The notes: generated by a model from the sequence alone, not told the origin. Shown: positions 37,593 to 48,533, numbered from the stretch's first letter. The stretch is DNA of 64,000 nt from Desulfobacteraceae bacterium (GCA_011389735.1 JAABTS010000003.1:18509-82508), one strand, 5' to 3'. Numbers and translations: made by a program.

Positions 37593-39317
37593 TTATTTTT
37601 GAGTGACCCTGACCACTTCTTCGATGGTCGTTACGCCTTGAAGCACTTTTTGAACGCCGTCCTGCCGAAGCGTCGTCATTTTGGCTTCCTTCTTGATCCG
37701 GGCCGAGTCATAGGTTTTCAGAACCAGGCTCTTTAAATGCGGATCCATCACCAGTATTTCCATGATGACCACCCGTCCCCGATAGCCTGTGTTGAAACAA
37801 TTCGGACATCCGACGGGCCGGTAAACGGGATTGTTTTCAATCTGTTCGGGCTTTATTCCGACGCCTTCGAGCATGGCCGCGTCAGGCGTATAAGGTTCCC
37901 GGCATTCCTTACAGAGCACCCGAACGAGCCTTTGAGCCCCCAGGGCGATTACCGAGGAGCTGATCAAAAAAGGCTCCACCCCGATATCGACCAGCCGGGT
38001 GATAGCGCTGGCTGAATCATTGGTGTGGAGCGTCGAAAAGACCAGATGCCCCGTCAAAGCAGACTGAACTGCGATTTCAGCGGTTTCCAGATCTCTTATT
38101 TCACCGATCAGGATCACGTCCGGATCTTGCCGGACGATGGATCGAAGGCCCCGGGCGAACGTCAGGTCGATCTTTTGATTGACCTGAATCTGGCTGATTC
38201 CTCGAAGCTGGTATTCAATTGGATCTTCAATGGTGATAATATTGATGTCCGGCGTGTTGATCGAGGACAGAATGGCGTACAAGGTCGTTGTTTTACCGCT
38301 TCCCGTGGGGCCTGTGACCAGGATGATCCCGTTGGGCGAGGTGACGATATCTTTTACCAACGCCAGCTTTTCCGGGGAAAATCCAAGTTCCGTCAGTTGA
38401 AGCAGCGAGGTCGATTTGTTGAGAAGACGCAATACGACTCGTTCGCCGAAACTCGTTGGAAGCGTCGATATCCGGACGTCGATATCCTGATCACCGATTT
38501 TGACTTCAAGCCTGCCGTCCTGGGGAAGACGCTTTTCAGCGATATTCATTTTGGCCATGACCTTGATCCGGGACGTCAGGGCGGGTTGTATCCATTTGGG
38601 CGGTTTCAGAAGATCATACAGGATTCCGTCCACCCGGTACCGCACCTTGAAACTGTCCTGATAAGGTTCGATATGGATATCGCTGGCCCGGGCCTTGATG
38701 GACTGCGAAATAATGTGGTTTACCAGTTTGATGATCGGGGCGTCGCTGGTATCGTCCAGAAGGTCGGCGGTGTCTTCGATTTCGTTGATGATGGTGGCGC
38801 CGTCTTCCTCCATGTTCTGAACCAGTTGCTCAGCGGAATCCCGGTTTAAATCGTAGGAAATGTTGATTGCGGACAGTATCGAATCCTTGGTGGATAAGAC
38901 GATCTTGTATTCTCTGGAGTTAAGCATCCGGGTCAGATCGTCCAGCGGTTGAAAATCAGAAGGATCATTCACCGCGATGATATATTCCGATTGATTTGTT
39001 TCCGGTTCGTCGTTTTGAAGCCGGCCGTCGTTTTTGATAATCGCGAGCGGAACCATGCAGCATTTTTTCAAAAACTGGATCGGCACGTCCCGGGTAAGCG
39101 GGTTTTCAATACTTTCCAGCGGGAGCTTGGGCCAGAAGGGAATGTCGTAAAGCTTGCTGAAGGCTTCAAGTATCCGGGTCTCGGTGGTAACTTTTTTCCG
39201 GATCAGAATGTCGCTTAATTTTCCGCCTTTTTCCGCTTTGGTTATAACGGCTTCCTGCATATCTTCCTCGGATACGCCGTATTGCCGGATTAAATATTCT
39301 GAAAGTGTATTGCTCAT
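37593..39317 (-). CDS. gspE: Type II secretion ATPase GspE
   Basis: Walker A GPTGSGKTTTLYA, TIEDPIEYQ, RQDPDVILIGEIRD, CKEC..CPNC zinc motif. Confidence 0.96.
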   Translation of the reverse strand: MSNTLSEYLIRQYGVSEEDMQEAVITKAEKGGKLSDILIRKKVTTETRILEAFSKLYDIPFWPKLPLESIENPLTRDVPIQFLKKCCMVPLAIIKNDGRLQNDEPETNQSEYIIAVNDPSDFQPLDDLTRMLNSREYKIVLSTKDSILSAINISYDLNRDSAEQLVQNMEEDGATIINEIEDTADLLDDTSDAPIIKLVNHIISQSIKARASDIHIEPYQDSFKVRYRVDGILYDLLKPPKWIQPALTSRIKVMAKMNIAEKRLPQDGRLEVKIGDQDIDVRISTLPTSFGERVVLRLLNKSTSLLQLTELGFSPEKLALVKDIVTSPNGIILVTGPTGSGKTTTLYAILSSINTPDINIITIEDPIEYQLRGISQIQVNQKIDLTFARGLRSIVRQDPDVILIGEIRDLETAEIAVQSALTGHLVFSTLHTNDSASAITRLVDIGVEPFLISSSVIALGAQRLVRVLCKECREPYTPDAAMLEGVGIKPEQIENNPVYRPVGCPNCFNTGYRGRVVIMEILVMDPHLKSLVLKTYDSARIKKEAKMTTLRQDGVQKVLQGVTTIEEVVRVTQK

Positions 39318-39325
39318 GGATGATA

Positions 39326-41320
39326 TCACTCGGACTCGTTTTCAGGAGTGTAGATCGGTTTCGGGACAATCTTGCTTCCCGGCATATTTTCATATTCTTT
39401 ATACATTTTAACGCCCTCGGACTTGATTTGATCGATGTCGCCCTGCTTCTTTTCGTACAGTTCGGTCGCTTCGCCGGGATTTTCAACGACGTACGGAGTC
39501 AGGAAAACGAACAGATTGGTTTTTTCCTGATATTTGGACATGGATTTAAACAGCCATCCCAGCACCGGAACGCCTCCGAGACAGGGCACCCGGCTTTCCG
39601 AAAGGGAAATGCTGTCATCGATAAGGCCTCCGATTACCACGGTGTTTTTATCATCGACGATCACTGTGGTTTCCACGGTGCGTTTCAGTGTGGTCGGCGT
39701 GTTTTCCTCGACAGTGCTGGCCCCGGTCAGTTTGGTCACTTCCTGGGATATCTGCAATCGGATAAGGCGGTCCTTGCTTATCTGCGGCGTTATTTTCAGG
39801 GTGATCCCCACGTCCTTGTATTCATAGGTGTTATAGGATTCCACGGTTGATGAGCCGGACTTGGTCAAATAAGGAACGTTTCTTCCCACGTATATGGTCG
39901 CTTCCTCATTATCGGTGGTCAGCACCTGGGGCGTGGATAGAATGTGGACGTTTTCATCCTTTTGATAGGCCTGCACGATTGCGGCCAGATTCGGAAAGCT
40001 GACGCCGCCGAGTTCAAGGGCTTCACTGAAAATTCCGAGAGAATAGCCGTCCGGGAGCGTACCGATCGGCGGGGACATCAGCCCCTTAATATTGCTGTAT
40101 CCGGTAGATCCGCCGCCGCTGAAACCGCCGCCATAGGCGCCTTCGGTGCCGTCGTAACTTCCTTTTCCGAGCGCGATCCATTCGGCTCCGAGCATAAATC
40201 CCTTATCCACGTTCACTTCCATAATCAGGCATTCGATATATACCATGGATCTGGGAATATCCAGCTTTCTGATAATATCTTCCAGAACCGCGAAATCATC
40301 TTTTTCAGCCATGATAATCAGGCTGTTGGTGGCTTTGTCCGCCGTGATATTGACCTTTTCCGAAACTACGGGAGCTTCTTTCTTGCCTTTGGTTGCAGTC
40401 TGTCTTTGCTTGGTGGAAAGGGATTGGAGGGTCTTGGCGAGTTCTTCGGCCGTGGCGTTTTCAAGATAATAAACACGGATCTTTTCCTTTCCCCTGGGTA
40501 CTTCCCGGTCGAGAATGGCGAGCAGGTCTTTTATTCGAACGGTTTCATCTTCGCTCGCCAGGGAAATGACCGCGTTGATCCGCTCATCGGCTACAAACTT
40601 GGCCGTGCTGTCCGCCGCGCCTTTCCTTCTTGGCGCTCTGGTTTGAAAAATGGTCGTCAACAGCCGCACCATTTTGGTGGCGTCTCCGTTTTCCAGCGGA
40701 ATGACAGTGATTTCCCGACCTACGCCCGGCACATCGATTTCCATGAGAATTTTCAAAAGCCGTTGGATATTGGATTGCACATCGGTAAGAATCAATACAT
40801 TGGTCGGCTGATACGAAAGCAGTACGGAATTTTTCGATATGAGCGGAGTGAGCAACCGTTTGATTTCATCGGGATCGGCGTACCGTAACGGTATCAATTG
40901 GGTCACCACCTTATCATCGGGCGCCCGGGATTCTTCTTTGAGCAAGGTTTCGATACTCTTGGATCTTGCGTCGGTCGCGGGCACGATTTTGACAAACTCA
41001 CCCGATTGAACCGTCGTGAATCCATGAACCTCCAGTACAGATTCAAACACCTTATAGGCTTCTTCAACCGTGATTTTGGAAGGCGAAATAACGGACACCT
41101 TACCTTTTACCCGGTTGTCGACAATAAAATTGGTTTTGGTTATATCACTGATAAAATCGACTAACGCCCGGATGTCCACATCAGGCAGATTCATCGTTAT
41201 TTCCTGATCCGGAGCCAATGCGTCGGCCGCAACAGCTCCGGCCATACAGAAAAATGCAACGATCAGAATTCCCATAATCAACATTCGACTTTGTTTGACA
41301 ATATTCGCAATTACCGCCAT
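39326..41320 (-). CDS. gspD: Type II secretion secretin GspD
   Basis: N0/N1 domains and secretin core NVHILSTPQVLTTDNEEATIYVGRNVPYLT, KRTVETTVIVDDKNTVVIGGLI. Confidence 0.95.
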   Translation of the reverse strand: MAVIANIVKQSRMLIMGILIVAFFCMAGAVAADALAPDQEITMNLPDVDIRALVDFISDITKTNFIVDNRVKGKVSVISPSKITVEEAYKVFESVLEVHGFTTVQSGEFVKIVPATDARSKSIETLLKEESRAPDDKVVTQLIPLRYADPDEIKRLLTPLISKNSVLLSYQPTNVLILTDVQSNIQRLLKILMEIDVPGVGREITVIPLENGDATKMVRLLTTIFQTRAPRRKGAADSTAKFVADERINAVISLASEDETVRIKDLLAILDREVPRGKEKIRVYYLENATAEELAKTLQSLSTKQRQTATKGKKEAPVVSEKVNITADKATNSLIIMAEKDDFAVLEDIIRKLDIPRSMVYIECLIMEVNVDKGFMLGAEWIALGKGSYDGTEGAYGGGFSGGGSTGYSNIKGLMSPPIGTLPDGYSLGIFSEALELGGVSFPNLAAIVQAYQKDENVHILSTPQVLTTDNEEATIYVGRNVPYLTKSGSSTVESYNTYEYKDVGITLKITPQISKDRLIRLQISQEVTKLTGASTVEENTPTTLKRTVETTVIVDDKNTVVIGGLIDDSISLSESRVPCLGGVPVLGWLFKSMSKYQEKTNLFVFLTPYVVENPGEATELYEKKQGDIDQIKSEGVKMYKEYENMPGSKIVPKPIYTPENESE

Positions 41321-41366
41321 GGTGTTTTCGATTGTAGCCTCCGCTTTAAGGTTTGATCATCCAATT

Positions 41367-42260
41367 TTATTCAATATTGTAGTCAAGGGTCCGTTCAAGT
41401 CCTCTGCGCTTGATCTTCAATTCCACGTTGGACGATGATTTGAGTCCTGTATAAAATTTCAAGGCGTCATCCACGGTTTGAATATTTTCCCCGTCAATGC
41501 CGAGGATGATATCTCCGCTTTGAAGTCCCAGTTTGGTGAATATGGAATTCGGCTTGATCCGGGTCACGGTGAGTCCGTTGGGCTTGCCGTTAAAGTAGTG
41601 GGGCCGGAAACGCGCCTGTTTCATAATAGTATTGATGTTGGAGGTGGCCTGGTCGATTTCCGATCTGGAAATGGAGATAGATTGGCTTCTAACTCCTCTT
41701 GATCCTTTATTTACGGAGGCGCGCCTGGGATCTATCGACGGCGTCGGCGGTCCGGAGGGCCTTCCGGCGATTCCGGGCTTTTCCATTTCCAAAACTTCGT
41801 CCACCCCATTGACGCTCAGAATAACTTCATTCCATAAAATTTGTTTTATTTTTGCATGTTCAATGGATTCGCCTTCCTTGAGGAGAATTTGTTTACGGGT
41901 TTTGGGATCTTCGATAATCGCCCGGGCATGGGCTTTATCGCCGGTGATGGCGCCCCGGAGTTTTAATTTGAGATCCGTCTTTTTTAACGGTTCCTCGATT
42001 GGTTCAGCATCTTTGATCGCTTTTTGGGCCGATATTTGAGCTTCGGTCGTAGTTTGAAACAAATTACGGTCCTCGATGGACCGGTAATGGTTATAGGGTT
42101 TGTGCTGCTCGCTTTCAATGGATACGGCCTTGATCTCAGTCATCCGGGGCAAAGGGCTTACATCCATTTGCGCTTCGATAAATCCGTAAAATACGTCAAC
42201 GGCGAAATAAACAACGCCGGTGATCATCAGAAGATTGATCAGTATAAATATTCGTTTCAT
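41367..42260 (-). CDS. gspC: Type II secretion protein GspC (PDZ-containing)
   Basis: N-terminal TM, homology-region-like segment, C-terminal PDZ (IFTKLGLQSGDIILGIDGENIQTVDDALKFY). Confidence 0.88.
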   Translation of the reverse strand: MKRIFILINLLMITGVVYFAVDVFYGFIEAQMDVSPLPRMTEIKAVSIESEQHKPYNHYRSIEDRNLFQTTTEAQISAQKAIKDAEPIEEPLKKTDLKLKLRGAITGDKAHARAIIEDPKTRKQILLKEGESIEHAKIKQILWNEVILSVNGVDEVLEMEKPGIAGRPSGPPTPSIDPRRASVNKGSRGVRSQSISISRSEIDQATSNINTIMKQARFRPHYFNGKPNGLTVTRIKPNSIFTKLGLQSGDIILGIDGENIQTVDDALKFYTGLKSSSNVELKIKRRGLERTLDYNIE

Positions 42261-42378
42261 AGCGGATTACTCCTTTATCATAAAAAGCGATCCTTGAAAA
42301 ATGGTTATTATATTTTCCGCAGGTTGCCGGAATACCGGATTAACCGCTTTTTGACCTTTTTTCGCCGGTGTTTCGGCG

Positions 42379-43239
42379 CTAAATCCATCTGAAAGTATAA
42401 TTGTCGATTGTCCCCCCGATTATGAACTGGTAAGAAGAAGCCCCGGACCGATTCCTGAAAATCAACGTCAACAATGTTTTGCCCATTCCGTTGGCGAAGG
42501 CTTCGTGAGGCTTTATGCCGCCTTTCAGGTTCAGCCGGCTGTCGCCGATCGGATCCGCCAGGACAATCGTCCCTGAAATATCCCCGTTCACCTGCTCCCC
42601 TATGGCGGTACACTGCTTGATTTCGATCTTGCGGTTCTTCAAGGAAATATCCGCATCAATACTGGGAAACACAAGCGCCATTTTAATGATGGGAATCGCC
42701 AGGTCAATCGCAAGATCGCTGATTTTCAGATTGGCGTGGGCTGTTTCATCGACATTGTTCCGGGTATAGGCCACGTCCCCGTTCACCATACCGGTTACAT
42801 TTTCAGCCGGAAGGTTTTCCAGCGCCTGGATTCGCTCGATCATCAACCCGTTGATATCCGCCGTGACGTTGACGTCATCGGGTCTCAACGGAAAGGGGAA
42901 ATCCGCGATTCCGCCGATTGTTCCCTCCCAGATGGACGCATTGAAAGAAAACGATTTCCGCTCCTTGAACAGCGTGGTCAGTTTGGGAGCCACATCGAGT
43001 CTTTCGGCCTGAGCCACATACAGATCGCCGTAATATATATCCAGGGTTTTAAACGCAAGACCGGGCGGTAGGTCGGGAACGACCCGGTCCACTTTCAAAG
43101 TGATATTGGGGTCGGCCTCCGAAACACGATGGCCGGTATATCGAGAAACCGTGTCGGACGGAAACAGATAATACAGACATGCGCCCGTTGCAATAATCGT
43201 ATAAATGGCGTAAAGAATAATTTTAGTGAATTTATTCAT
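42379..43239 (-). CDS. gspN: Type II secretion protein GspN
   Basis: N-terminal TM, AsmA-like beta-rich sequence, position in T2SS operon. Confidence 0.75.
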   Translation of the reverse strand: MNKFTKIILYAIYTIIATGACLYYLFPSDTVSRYTGHRVSEADPNITLKVDRVVPDLPPGLAFKTLDIYYGDLYVAQAERLDVAPKLTTLFKERKSFSFNASIWEGTIGGIADFPFPLRPDDVNVTADINGLMIERIQALENLPAENVTGMVNGDVAYTRNNVDETAHANLKISDLAIDLAIPIIKMALVFPSIDADISLKNRKIEIKQCTAIGEQVNGDISGTIVLADPIGDSRLNLKGGIKPHEAFANGMGKTLLTLIFRNRSGASSYQFIIGGTIDNYTFRWI

Positions 43240-43329
43240 AAGGTTATATTCCGTTCCGAGTTTTCCGGCTTATATTCCGAGTCAACCGTTTTTTTGTTCC
43301 TTTCGATTTGTTACCGGCCAAAAGAAAAG

Positions 43330-43863
43330 CTATCTTGTATTCAATTCCCATGTCACCACCTGAAGCAGGACGTTGATATAAAGAGCCCCGGGCCGCTTTT
43401 TAGAAATGGACATTTTATTGATACTCACCATGTTGTCCGAAGTTTCAATCTTATACAAATAGGATGTCAACTGAGGCAGCGTAACGTTTTCAAGTTTCAA
43501 TTCGACCTGGGAAATCCGGTACCGGCTTTCATTTTGATCCGATTTGGTCGAAGGCTTCATATGGGCGATATTGTTCTTGATCCGGGTCTCTCCCGCCAGC
43601 CTTTCTAAAAATGAAAACAGGGTAAAATTCTTTGGCCGGCTGTTATAATAATTTTTCAGCCTCTCGGATCGTTGAATCAACGTCAAATATTCCGATTTCA
43701 ACAGCATCATATCCGAAAGGGTGGACACTTTTGTCTGAATTGTGTGGTCGAGGCGTTTCTTCTTGTCTATTTGCGGGTTGTAAAACAATTGCAAATATCC
43801 GACCGTGATGATGACCAGAAACATGAGCGTCACCATGTTTGCTTCCCGCCTGCTCAATTTCAT
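43330..43863 (-). CDS. gspM: Type II secretion protein GspM
   Basis: Small bitopic protein between gspL and gspN; N-terminal TM then coiled/ferredoxin-like region. Confidence 0.75.
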   Translation of the reverse strand: MKLSRREANMVTLMFLVIITVGYLQLFYNPQIDKKKRLDHTIQTKVSTLSDMMLLKSEYLTLIQRSERLKNYYNSRPKNFTLFSFLERLAGETRIKNNIAHMKPSTKSDQNESRYRISQVELKLENVTLPQLTSYLYKIETSDNMVSINKMSISKKRPGALYINVLLQVVTWELNTR

Positions 43864-45332
43864 TTGAACGTCACCTTTAACTTGAATTGGATTTTCGGGC
43901 CGGATCTTCCGGTGTTCATAATTTCCACCTTTTGAAACAGGGAAGAGGATTCGATCTTGCCCTGGATTTCATCGACCGAATTAAAAGTATCCGTATTCCC
44001 TGTAATCATGAAATGATCCGTATCGATCACCAGCCGCATCAATTCGACATCGAGATGTCCCCCTGTTTTACGGCTCATTTCGTCCAGTATATCAATCACC
44101 AGGATGGACTGGCGGTTCGCGTCGGGAAACAGCGTGGTTTCCTGTTTTTCCTCGATAGCCGCACGCATTCGAGCCAGAGGATCGTTTCCAAGTTCTTCGT
44201 TGGGAAACGTCGATTTAAAAACGGCCGCCATTTGCTGCTCTAAATTCGCGATCTTTTTTTCCCTGGAATAATTTTCCACCAGAATATTGATGGAATACAG
44301 AAGCACGATAAAGATCAGAGCAATGACGATTTTTACGAGCGCGTTTTTGTGTTCTTCCCATCGTCTCATCGGAGCGAACGGCCCTGTCCTGAAATTGGGG
44401 CACGCCACGCCTTCGGTTTCCATCAAGGCGCCGGCGAAAGCGTGTCCCGCTTCCGTCGCCGACGGATCGGCCTCGAACGACCGGCTCACTTTTTCAGCCG
44501 CGTCCTCAAGCATGTTGACGACACGAAAAGGAATTCCCAGCATTTTTTCCGATGCTTCAGAGGGATTTCCCGATTCCATGCAGAGGGTAACACCGGGACC
44601 CGCCCCGAAAATCACTTCGGGTTGTACATCGGACAAAGCTCCCTGGCCTTCGATGGACAAAAGCGTCCGGCGAACTTGGGTGAACAGATCCGTGTTCCTG
44701 TTTTCAGGCGTGTCATCCACCGTAAAAGATCGAACCAAACGGACTTCTTTGGATAGAATCAAAAAAAGGGTGCAATATTGAATATCGATATCCAGGAAAG
44801 CACAGGTTTCCGGCAGGTCGAAGAACTTACCAAGGCACAGCGCCATGGGAAAACCCCCGGCGGTAATAATTTCCGGCTCAATCCGGTGAGACGACAGCAA
44901 AGAAAGGATCTCCGCAATTTGTTCCCGTTCGGCCGCCACGGCGATAAATTCCGTGCCTTCATAGCCGTCCTGGTTCTTGATTTCGTGAAAATCAAAAACC
45001 AGTTCGTCAACAGAAAACGGCAATTCAGGCTCCAATTCAAAAGGCATGATCTGCCGGATCTTTTTTGCGCCTTTGAACGGAAGGCGCATATTTCTGTATG
45101 AAACCGAGGCCCCCGGTAGTGAAACGACGCACGATGCGCCGGCGAGGTTCATTCCGGAAAAAACCGTCGAAAAGGCCTGATCCATGTCTTTCCGTGATTC
45201 GGAGTCCGATAAAACCTCCGGAAGCGAAACGCGTTCCCAGGCTTCAAGACGATTGCCTCTGAGCCCCGTTTGCACGAGTACGGCGGTCAATGTGTTGTCA
45301 CGGATATCGATTCCGAGTACTTTTCTACTCAT
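43860..45332 (-). CDS. gspL: Type II secretion protein GspL (PilM-like cytoplasmic domain)
   Basis: MSRKVLGIDIRDNTLTAVLVQ..; actin-like fold, TM, periplasmic domain; overlaps gspM. Confidence 0.85.
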   Translation of the reverse strand: MSRKVLGIDIRDNTLTAVLVQTGLRGNRLEAWERVSLPEVLSDSESRKDMDQAFSTVFSGMNLAGASCVVSLPGASVSYRNMRLPFKGAKKIRQIMPFELEPELPFSVDELVFDFHEIKNQDGYEGTEFIAVAAEREQIAEILSLLSSHRIEPEIITAGGFPMALCLGKFFDLPETCAFLDIDIQYCTLFLILSKEVRLVRSFTVDDTPENRNTDLFTQVRRTLLSIEGQGALSDVQPEVIFGAGPGVTLCMESGNPSEASEKMLGIPFRVVNMLEDAAEKVSRSFEADPSATEAGHAFAGALMETEGVACPNFRTGPFAPMRRWEEHKNALVKIVIALIFIVLLYSINILVENYSREKKIANLEQQMAAVFKSTFPNEELGNDPLARMRAAIEEKQETTLFPDANRQSILVIDILDEMSRKTGGHLDVELMRLVIDTDHFMITGNTDTFNSVDEIQGKIESSSLFQKVEIMNTGRSGPKIQFKLKVTFK

Positions 45333-45354
45333 TTATCTGGTCACCAACTGTTTG

Positions 45355-45466
45355 TATAACCTTCCGGAAATCAAATAGCACAGTATTATTATCCGCCCGA
45401 GATATACGAATGATTTGATCTCGAACCCGCTGTTTTGTGCAATCCAATTTCTAAAAAGCTACAGGT
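45355..45466. repeat. Palindromic repeat family A (first of two adjacent copies)
   Basis: gtataaccttccggaaatcaaatagcacag...tgtgcaatccaatttctaaaaagctacag. Confidence 0.75.
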
Positions 45467-45566
45467 TCTCAAAAATTAAATTTCACAATGCGGCGGTCCA
45501 AGGATAATACAATTCGTATATCCCGGGCCGGCAACGCAGTGAAATTAAATTCCCGGAAGACTATAT
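45464..45566. repeat. Palindromic repeat family A (second of two adjacent copies)
   Basis: ctacaggttctcaaaaattaaatttcacaatgcggcgg...cagtgaaattaaattcccggaagactata. Confidence 0.85.
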
Positions 45567-45610
45567 AATGTCATTAAAGCCCTGTGAATAAACGGCTCGC
45601 AGTCCATCGC

Positions 45611-46723
45611 CTAACCATTTTCCAGGCTCAGGATCCGGCATTCCCATTTACCGGACTTTTTGTTTTTTTCCCGCTGAACCACCGCCGTTGCAGCCATGGA
45701 CATATCATTCAATTTAGCCTCCGCATGAATCCGGAAAATATCGCTTGAAACGGTGATGAGATTCGGATCGATTTGCAAATCGCTCGGAATCCCCGGCGCA
45801 TTCTTGTACCAATTCGGATTGAGCAGGCTGTTCATGAAATTCCCTTCGGCGTCCTTTTCCTGACGGTAATCGTATATGGCCTGGGCGTATTCCGGATTTT
45901 CCGACGGCATGACGGCGATCAGAACCGGAAGATCCGCCGTGTTGATATTGATCTTTCCGGGAAACGTAAATCGGGTTTGCGGCCCTTTGATTCCAACCAT
46001 TCCATAAGTGGTAATGAATTCGGAAATCCCCGGCAGTTCATTGGTCCCGTAATACAGTTCAGGAATGACGCCCTTTACCATAAGAAGGTCGCTGATATGC
46101 GGCATAGGGCCGTTTCTACATTCATAGGGAGGATCTAGCCCCTTGTAATAATCCGATTCCGCCCCGCTTAGCCCGGTGATTGCGTCATCGTCTCCGAAAT
46201 CAAGCCAGTCTTTTACGCAATTGATGATCGCGGGAGCCTCCAGATCGTCGAAAGTATCGTCCTGAGAAATCAAAAGCCTTGAAAACCGATCCCACATAAT
46301 TTTCTGGGAATCGTTGAATTGCCGGCCTCCCGGATACTTGACCAGAGCGTTGACCTGAATTTTACCAAGCTCATCGAAAATTTCAAACGTCACCCTTCCT
46401 TTCGGAAATGTAATATCCTGAAGCACCTCACCGACTTTTTCAGGGTTTTTCCAGTCTTCCTGGATGGAATCGAGCCCCGACGGAGGGTCCTGCATTTTAT
46501 CTTTTACCAACATGGCCATAGCAGCATGGATTCCCGAATTCGAGATATTGGTCAATTGCAGCCTGTCCCGGGTGGCGGCCGTGGCCGTCACCATCGATCT
46601 TACATTACGGTTCAGCTCCAATGAAATGGTCAGCAAAATCGTAATGACGGCAAGGGTGATCAGCACCGCGACTCCGTCCTCTTGTTGCGCTTTTTTCCGT
46701 TTTTTTTCTTCTCGTTCCGTCAT
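45611..46723 (-). CDS. gspK: Type II secretion minor pseudopilin GspK
   Basis: AVLITLAVITILLTISLELNRNVRS N-terminus; GKININTADLPVLIAVMP. Confidence 0.92.
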   Translation of the reverse strand: MTEREEKKRKKAQQEDGVAVLITLAVITILLTISLELNRNVRSMVTATAATRDRLQLTNISNSGIHAAMAMLVKDKMQDPPSGLDSIQEDWKNPEKVGEVLQDITFPKGRVTFEIFDELGKIQVNALVKYPGGRQFNDSQKIMWDRFSRLLISQDDTFDDLEAPAIINCVKDWLDFGDDDAITGLSGAESDYYKGLDPPYECRNGPMPHISDLLMVKGVIPELYYGTNELPGISEFITTYGMVGIKGPQTRFTFPGKININTADLPVLIAVMPSENPEYAQAIYDYRQEKDAEGNFMNSLLNPNWYKNAPGIPSDLQIDPNLITVSSDIFRIHAEAKLNDMSMAATAVVQREKNKKSGKWECRILSLENG

Positions 46724-46745
46724 TGATATATGTATCTTAATTCTT

Positions 46746-46901
46746 GGCCTCCTTCATCTGTCAGTTTACACTTTGAAATCGGGATCGCTATCGGGATCGC
46801 TATCTCTATCGCTATCGAGAGCGAATTGTTTCGATCCCGATCCCGACTTGGAAAGTGTCAACCATTTTCATGGGTTTATGCCTGGGTTTATGAAGGATGC
46901 C
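46746..46901. repeat. Hexamer-tract element E (copy E2)
   Basis: ggcctccttcatctgtcagtttacacttt + (atcgggatcgct)n + aaagtgtcaac...atgaaggatgcc. Confidence 0.75.
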
Positions 46902-47596
46902 TAATTCTTTTTTGATCTATAAACTTCAAAGTGTACCATAGTTTCGAAAAAAAGAGAAGTGGTTTCATCACCGATTTCCAATTCAATTTTGACGGCCCGG
47001 GGGGTTGCGTATTCGTATTCCTCTGAATCGGAATCCCATGATTCATATTCTACGCCTTCGTCGTCGAAAAAAATAAATTTCAAGCTTTTAATGTTTTCCA
47101 ATAAAATCGGGTCGCTTCCTTTTTCTTCAAATTCCGTTGTATGGAACCGGTAATCCGGAAAAAGGCTGTCCGATCGTCGCAGCGTATGTTTTTCGTCCTT
47201 TGTATGAACATAGTAGACGATCTCGGCGATTCCCGTGCGTTTGTCTCCTTCTAGAGGCAGATTCGCGTAGGACGTAAACCGGAGCCGCGAAAAATCGGAA
47301 ACGGCGCTTTTATCGCCGATAATGCGATAAGGGTCTGGATCGTCATCGATATCCGGGGGAGAATAAGCCGGATAAGTCGCCGCGTGTAAACTTTCCAGAT
47401 CCAGGAGCATCCTTGCCAGACAGTTCTTGGCGGACTCGTAAACGGCGATACTGTCGTAAATGACGCTCGTGGTGGAGGTAACGGCGCTATATGACGCGAA
47501 CACCGTGGTTAAAACGATCCCGAAGATAAAAAATGCCAGCAGGATTTCTATTATGGTAAACCCGCTTTGACTCGTTTTGGTTTCACGATATTTCAT
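46901..47596 (-). CDS. gspJ: Type II secretion minor pseudopilin GspJ
   Basis: QSGFTIIEILLAFFIFGIVLTTVFASY prepilin motif and operon position. Confidence 0.85.
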   Translation of the reverse strand: MKYRETKTSQSGFTIIEILLAFFIFGIVLTTVFASYSAVTSTTSVIYDSIAVYESAKNCLARMLLDLESLHAATYPAYSPPDIDDDPDPYRIIGDKSAVSDFSRLRFTSYANLPLEGDKRTGIAEIVYYVHTKDEKHTLRRSDSLFPDYRFHTTEFEEKGSDPILLENIKSLKFIFFDDEGVEYESWDSDSEEYEYATPRAVKIELEIGDETTSLFFETMVHFEVYRSKKN

Positions 47597-48009
47597 TCGG
47601 ATTCGTCCATCACCATTTTATAGGTTCTGAATTCATAACTGAGCTGATCTTCGAGGGTCACTGTAACGTCTATTCGCTTGAGCGATTCCGCCACGGTTTC
47701 CAGATATTCGTTTTCTACCTCTTCGATATCGACGCGCCATGTGTATCCGGGAAACTCATCGCCGAAATCTCCTGAATCGCCGAAGGTGTCCTGGGATAAT
47801 TCCAGCATGGTGTTGGCCAGAGCCTGTTGGGCGAGTTGAGGCGCCACGGTGAAAAATTGAGCGTCCACCCCCATCATGGCGCTCTGGCCGTGCAATCGAT
47901 ACACGGCCAGCAGCGCAATGGAAATAATCATGACGGCGGCCATGACCTCCAAAAGTGTAAATCCTTTTTTAAACATGGATTTTTTTATAAGGAACGAAAC
48001 CGGTTTCAA
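47593..48009 (-). CDS. gspI: Type II secretion minor pseudopilin GspI
   Basis: KKGFTLLEVMAAVMIISIALLAVYRL; operon position. Confidence 0.88.
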   Translation of the reverse strand: MKPVSFLIKKSMFKKGFTLLEVMAAVMIISIALLAVYRLHGQSAMMGVDAQFFTVAPQLAQQALANTMLELSQDTFGDSGDFGDEFPGYTWRVDIEEVENEYLETVAESLKRIDVTVTLEDQLSYEFRTYKMVMDESE

Positions 48010-48533
48010 TTTTCGAATTCTATGTATGATTCAACTCGTTTCACATCGCTCAGGAAAGGTTCGATAATAAAGGTGATCTGCCGGAAATCTTCATCTTCCA
48101 CATGGATCAAGGCTTTATCGGAATATCCGCCGGCGTGGAACCGTATTTTTGTTTTGCCGAAAGTAACTTTTCCCTTTTTGGGATACTGGATGTCGATAAT
48201 ACGAATCTCTTCGGGCCATTCATAGGCTCCGGGACGAGTATCGTCATCGATCCCGAATTCGTCTTCTTCCTTCTTGATAGTGTCGTCCACCTTTTGAATA
48301 GTGCGATCGTCCAGATCGAACACCATGGCGTAGGTCTTTTGTTCCGAAACGCTTTTTTCTTTCAAGGAAAGTACGTTCATTATCAGCCATCTTGAAAACC
48401 GATCCGTTTCGTTGAAAGAAATCGAGCCCTCGAAATTGGGCAGCGTGAAAAACATGACCAGACCCATCAATGCGATCACGATAACGAGTTCGAGAAGAGT
48501 AAAACCCTGATTCGATTTTCCGGAACGTATCAA
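48006..48533 (-). CDS. gspH: Type II secretion minor pseudopilin GspH
   Basis: NQGFTLLELVIVIALMGLVMFFTLP; operon position. Confidence 0.85.
   Translation of the reverse strand: MIRSGKSNQGFTLLELVIVIALMGLVMFFTLPNFEGSISFNETDRFSRWLIMNVLSLKEKSVSEQKTYAMVFDLDDRTIQKVDDTIKKEEDEFGIDDDTRPGAYEWPEEIRIIDIQYPKKGKVTFGKTKIRFHAGGYSDKALIHVEDEDFRQITFIIEPFLSDVKRVESYIEFEN

Noticed and set aside
38025-38849. 274-aa plus-strand ORF antisense to gspE
   Set aside because: Shadow ORF of the conserved ATPase gene; no family features.
39944-40888. 314-aa plus-strand ORF antisense to gspD
   Set aside because: Lies entirely opposite a well-supported gene in high-GC-wobble sequence; low-complexity composition and no recognisable domain: shadow ORF.
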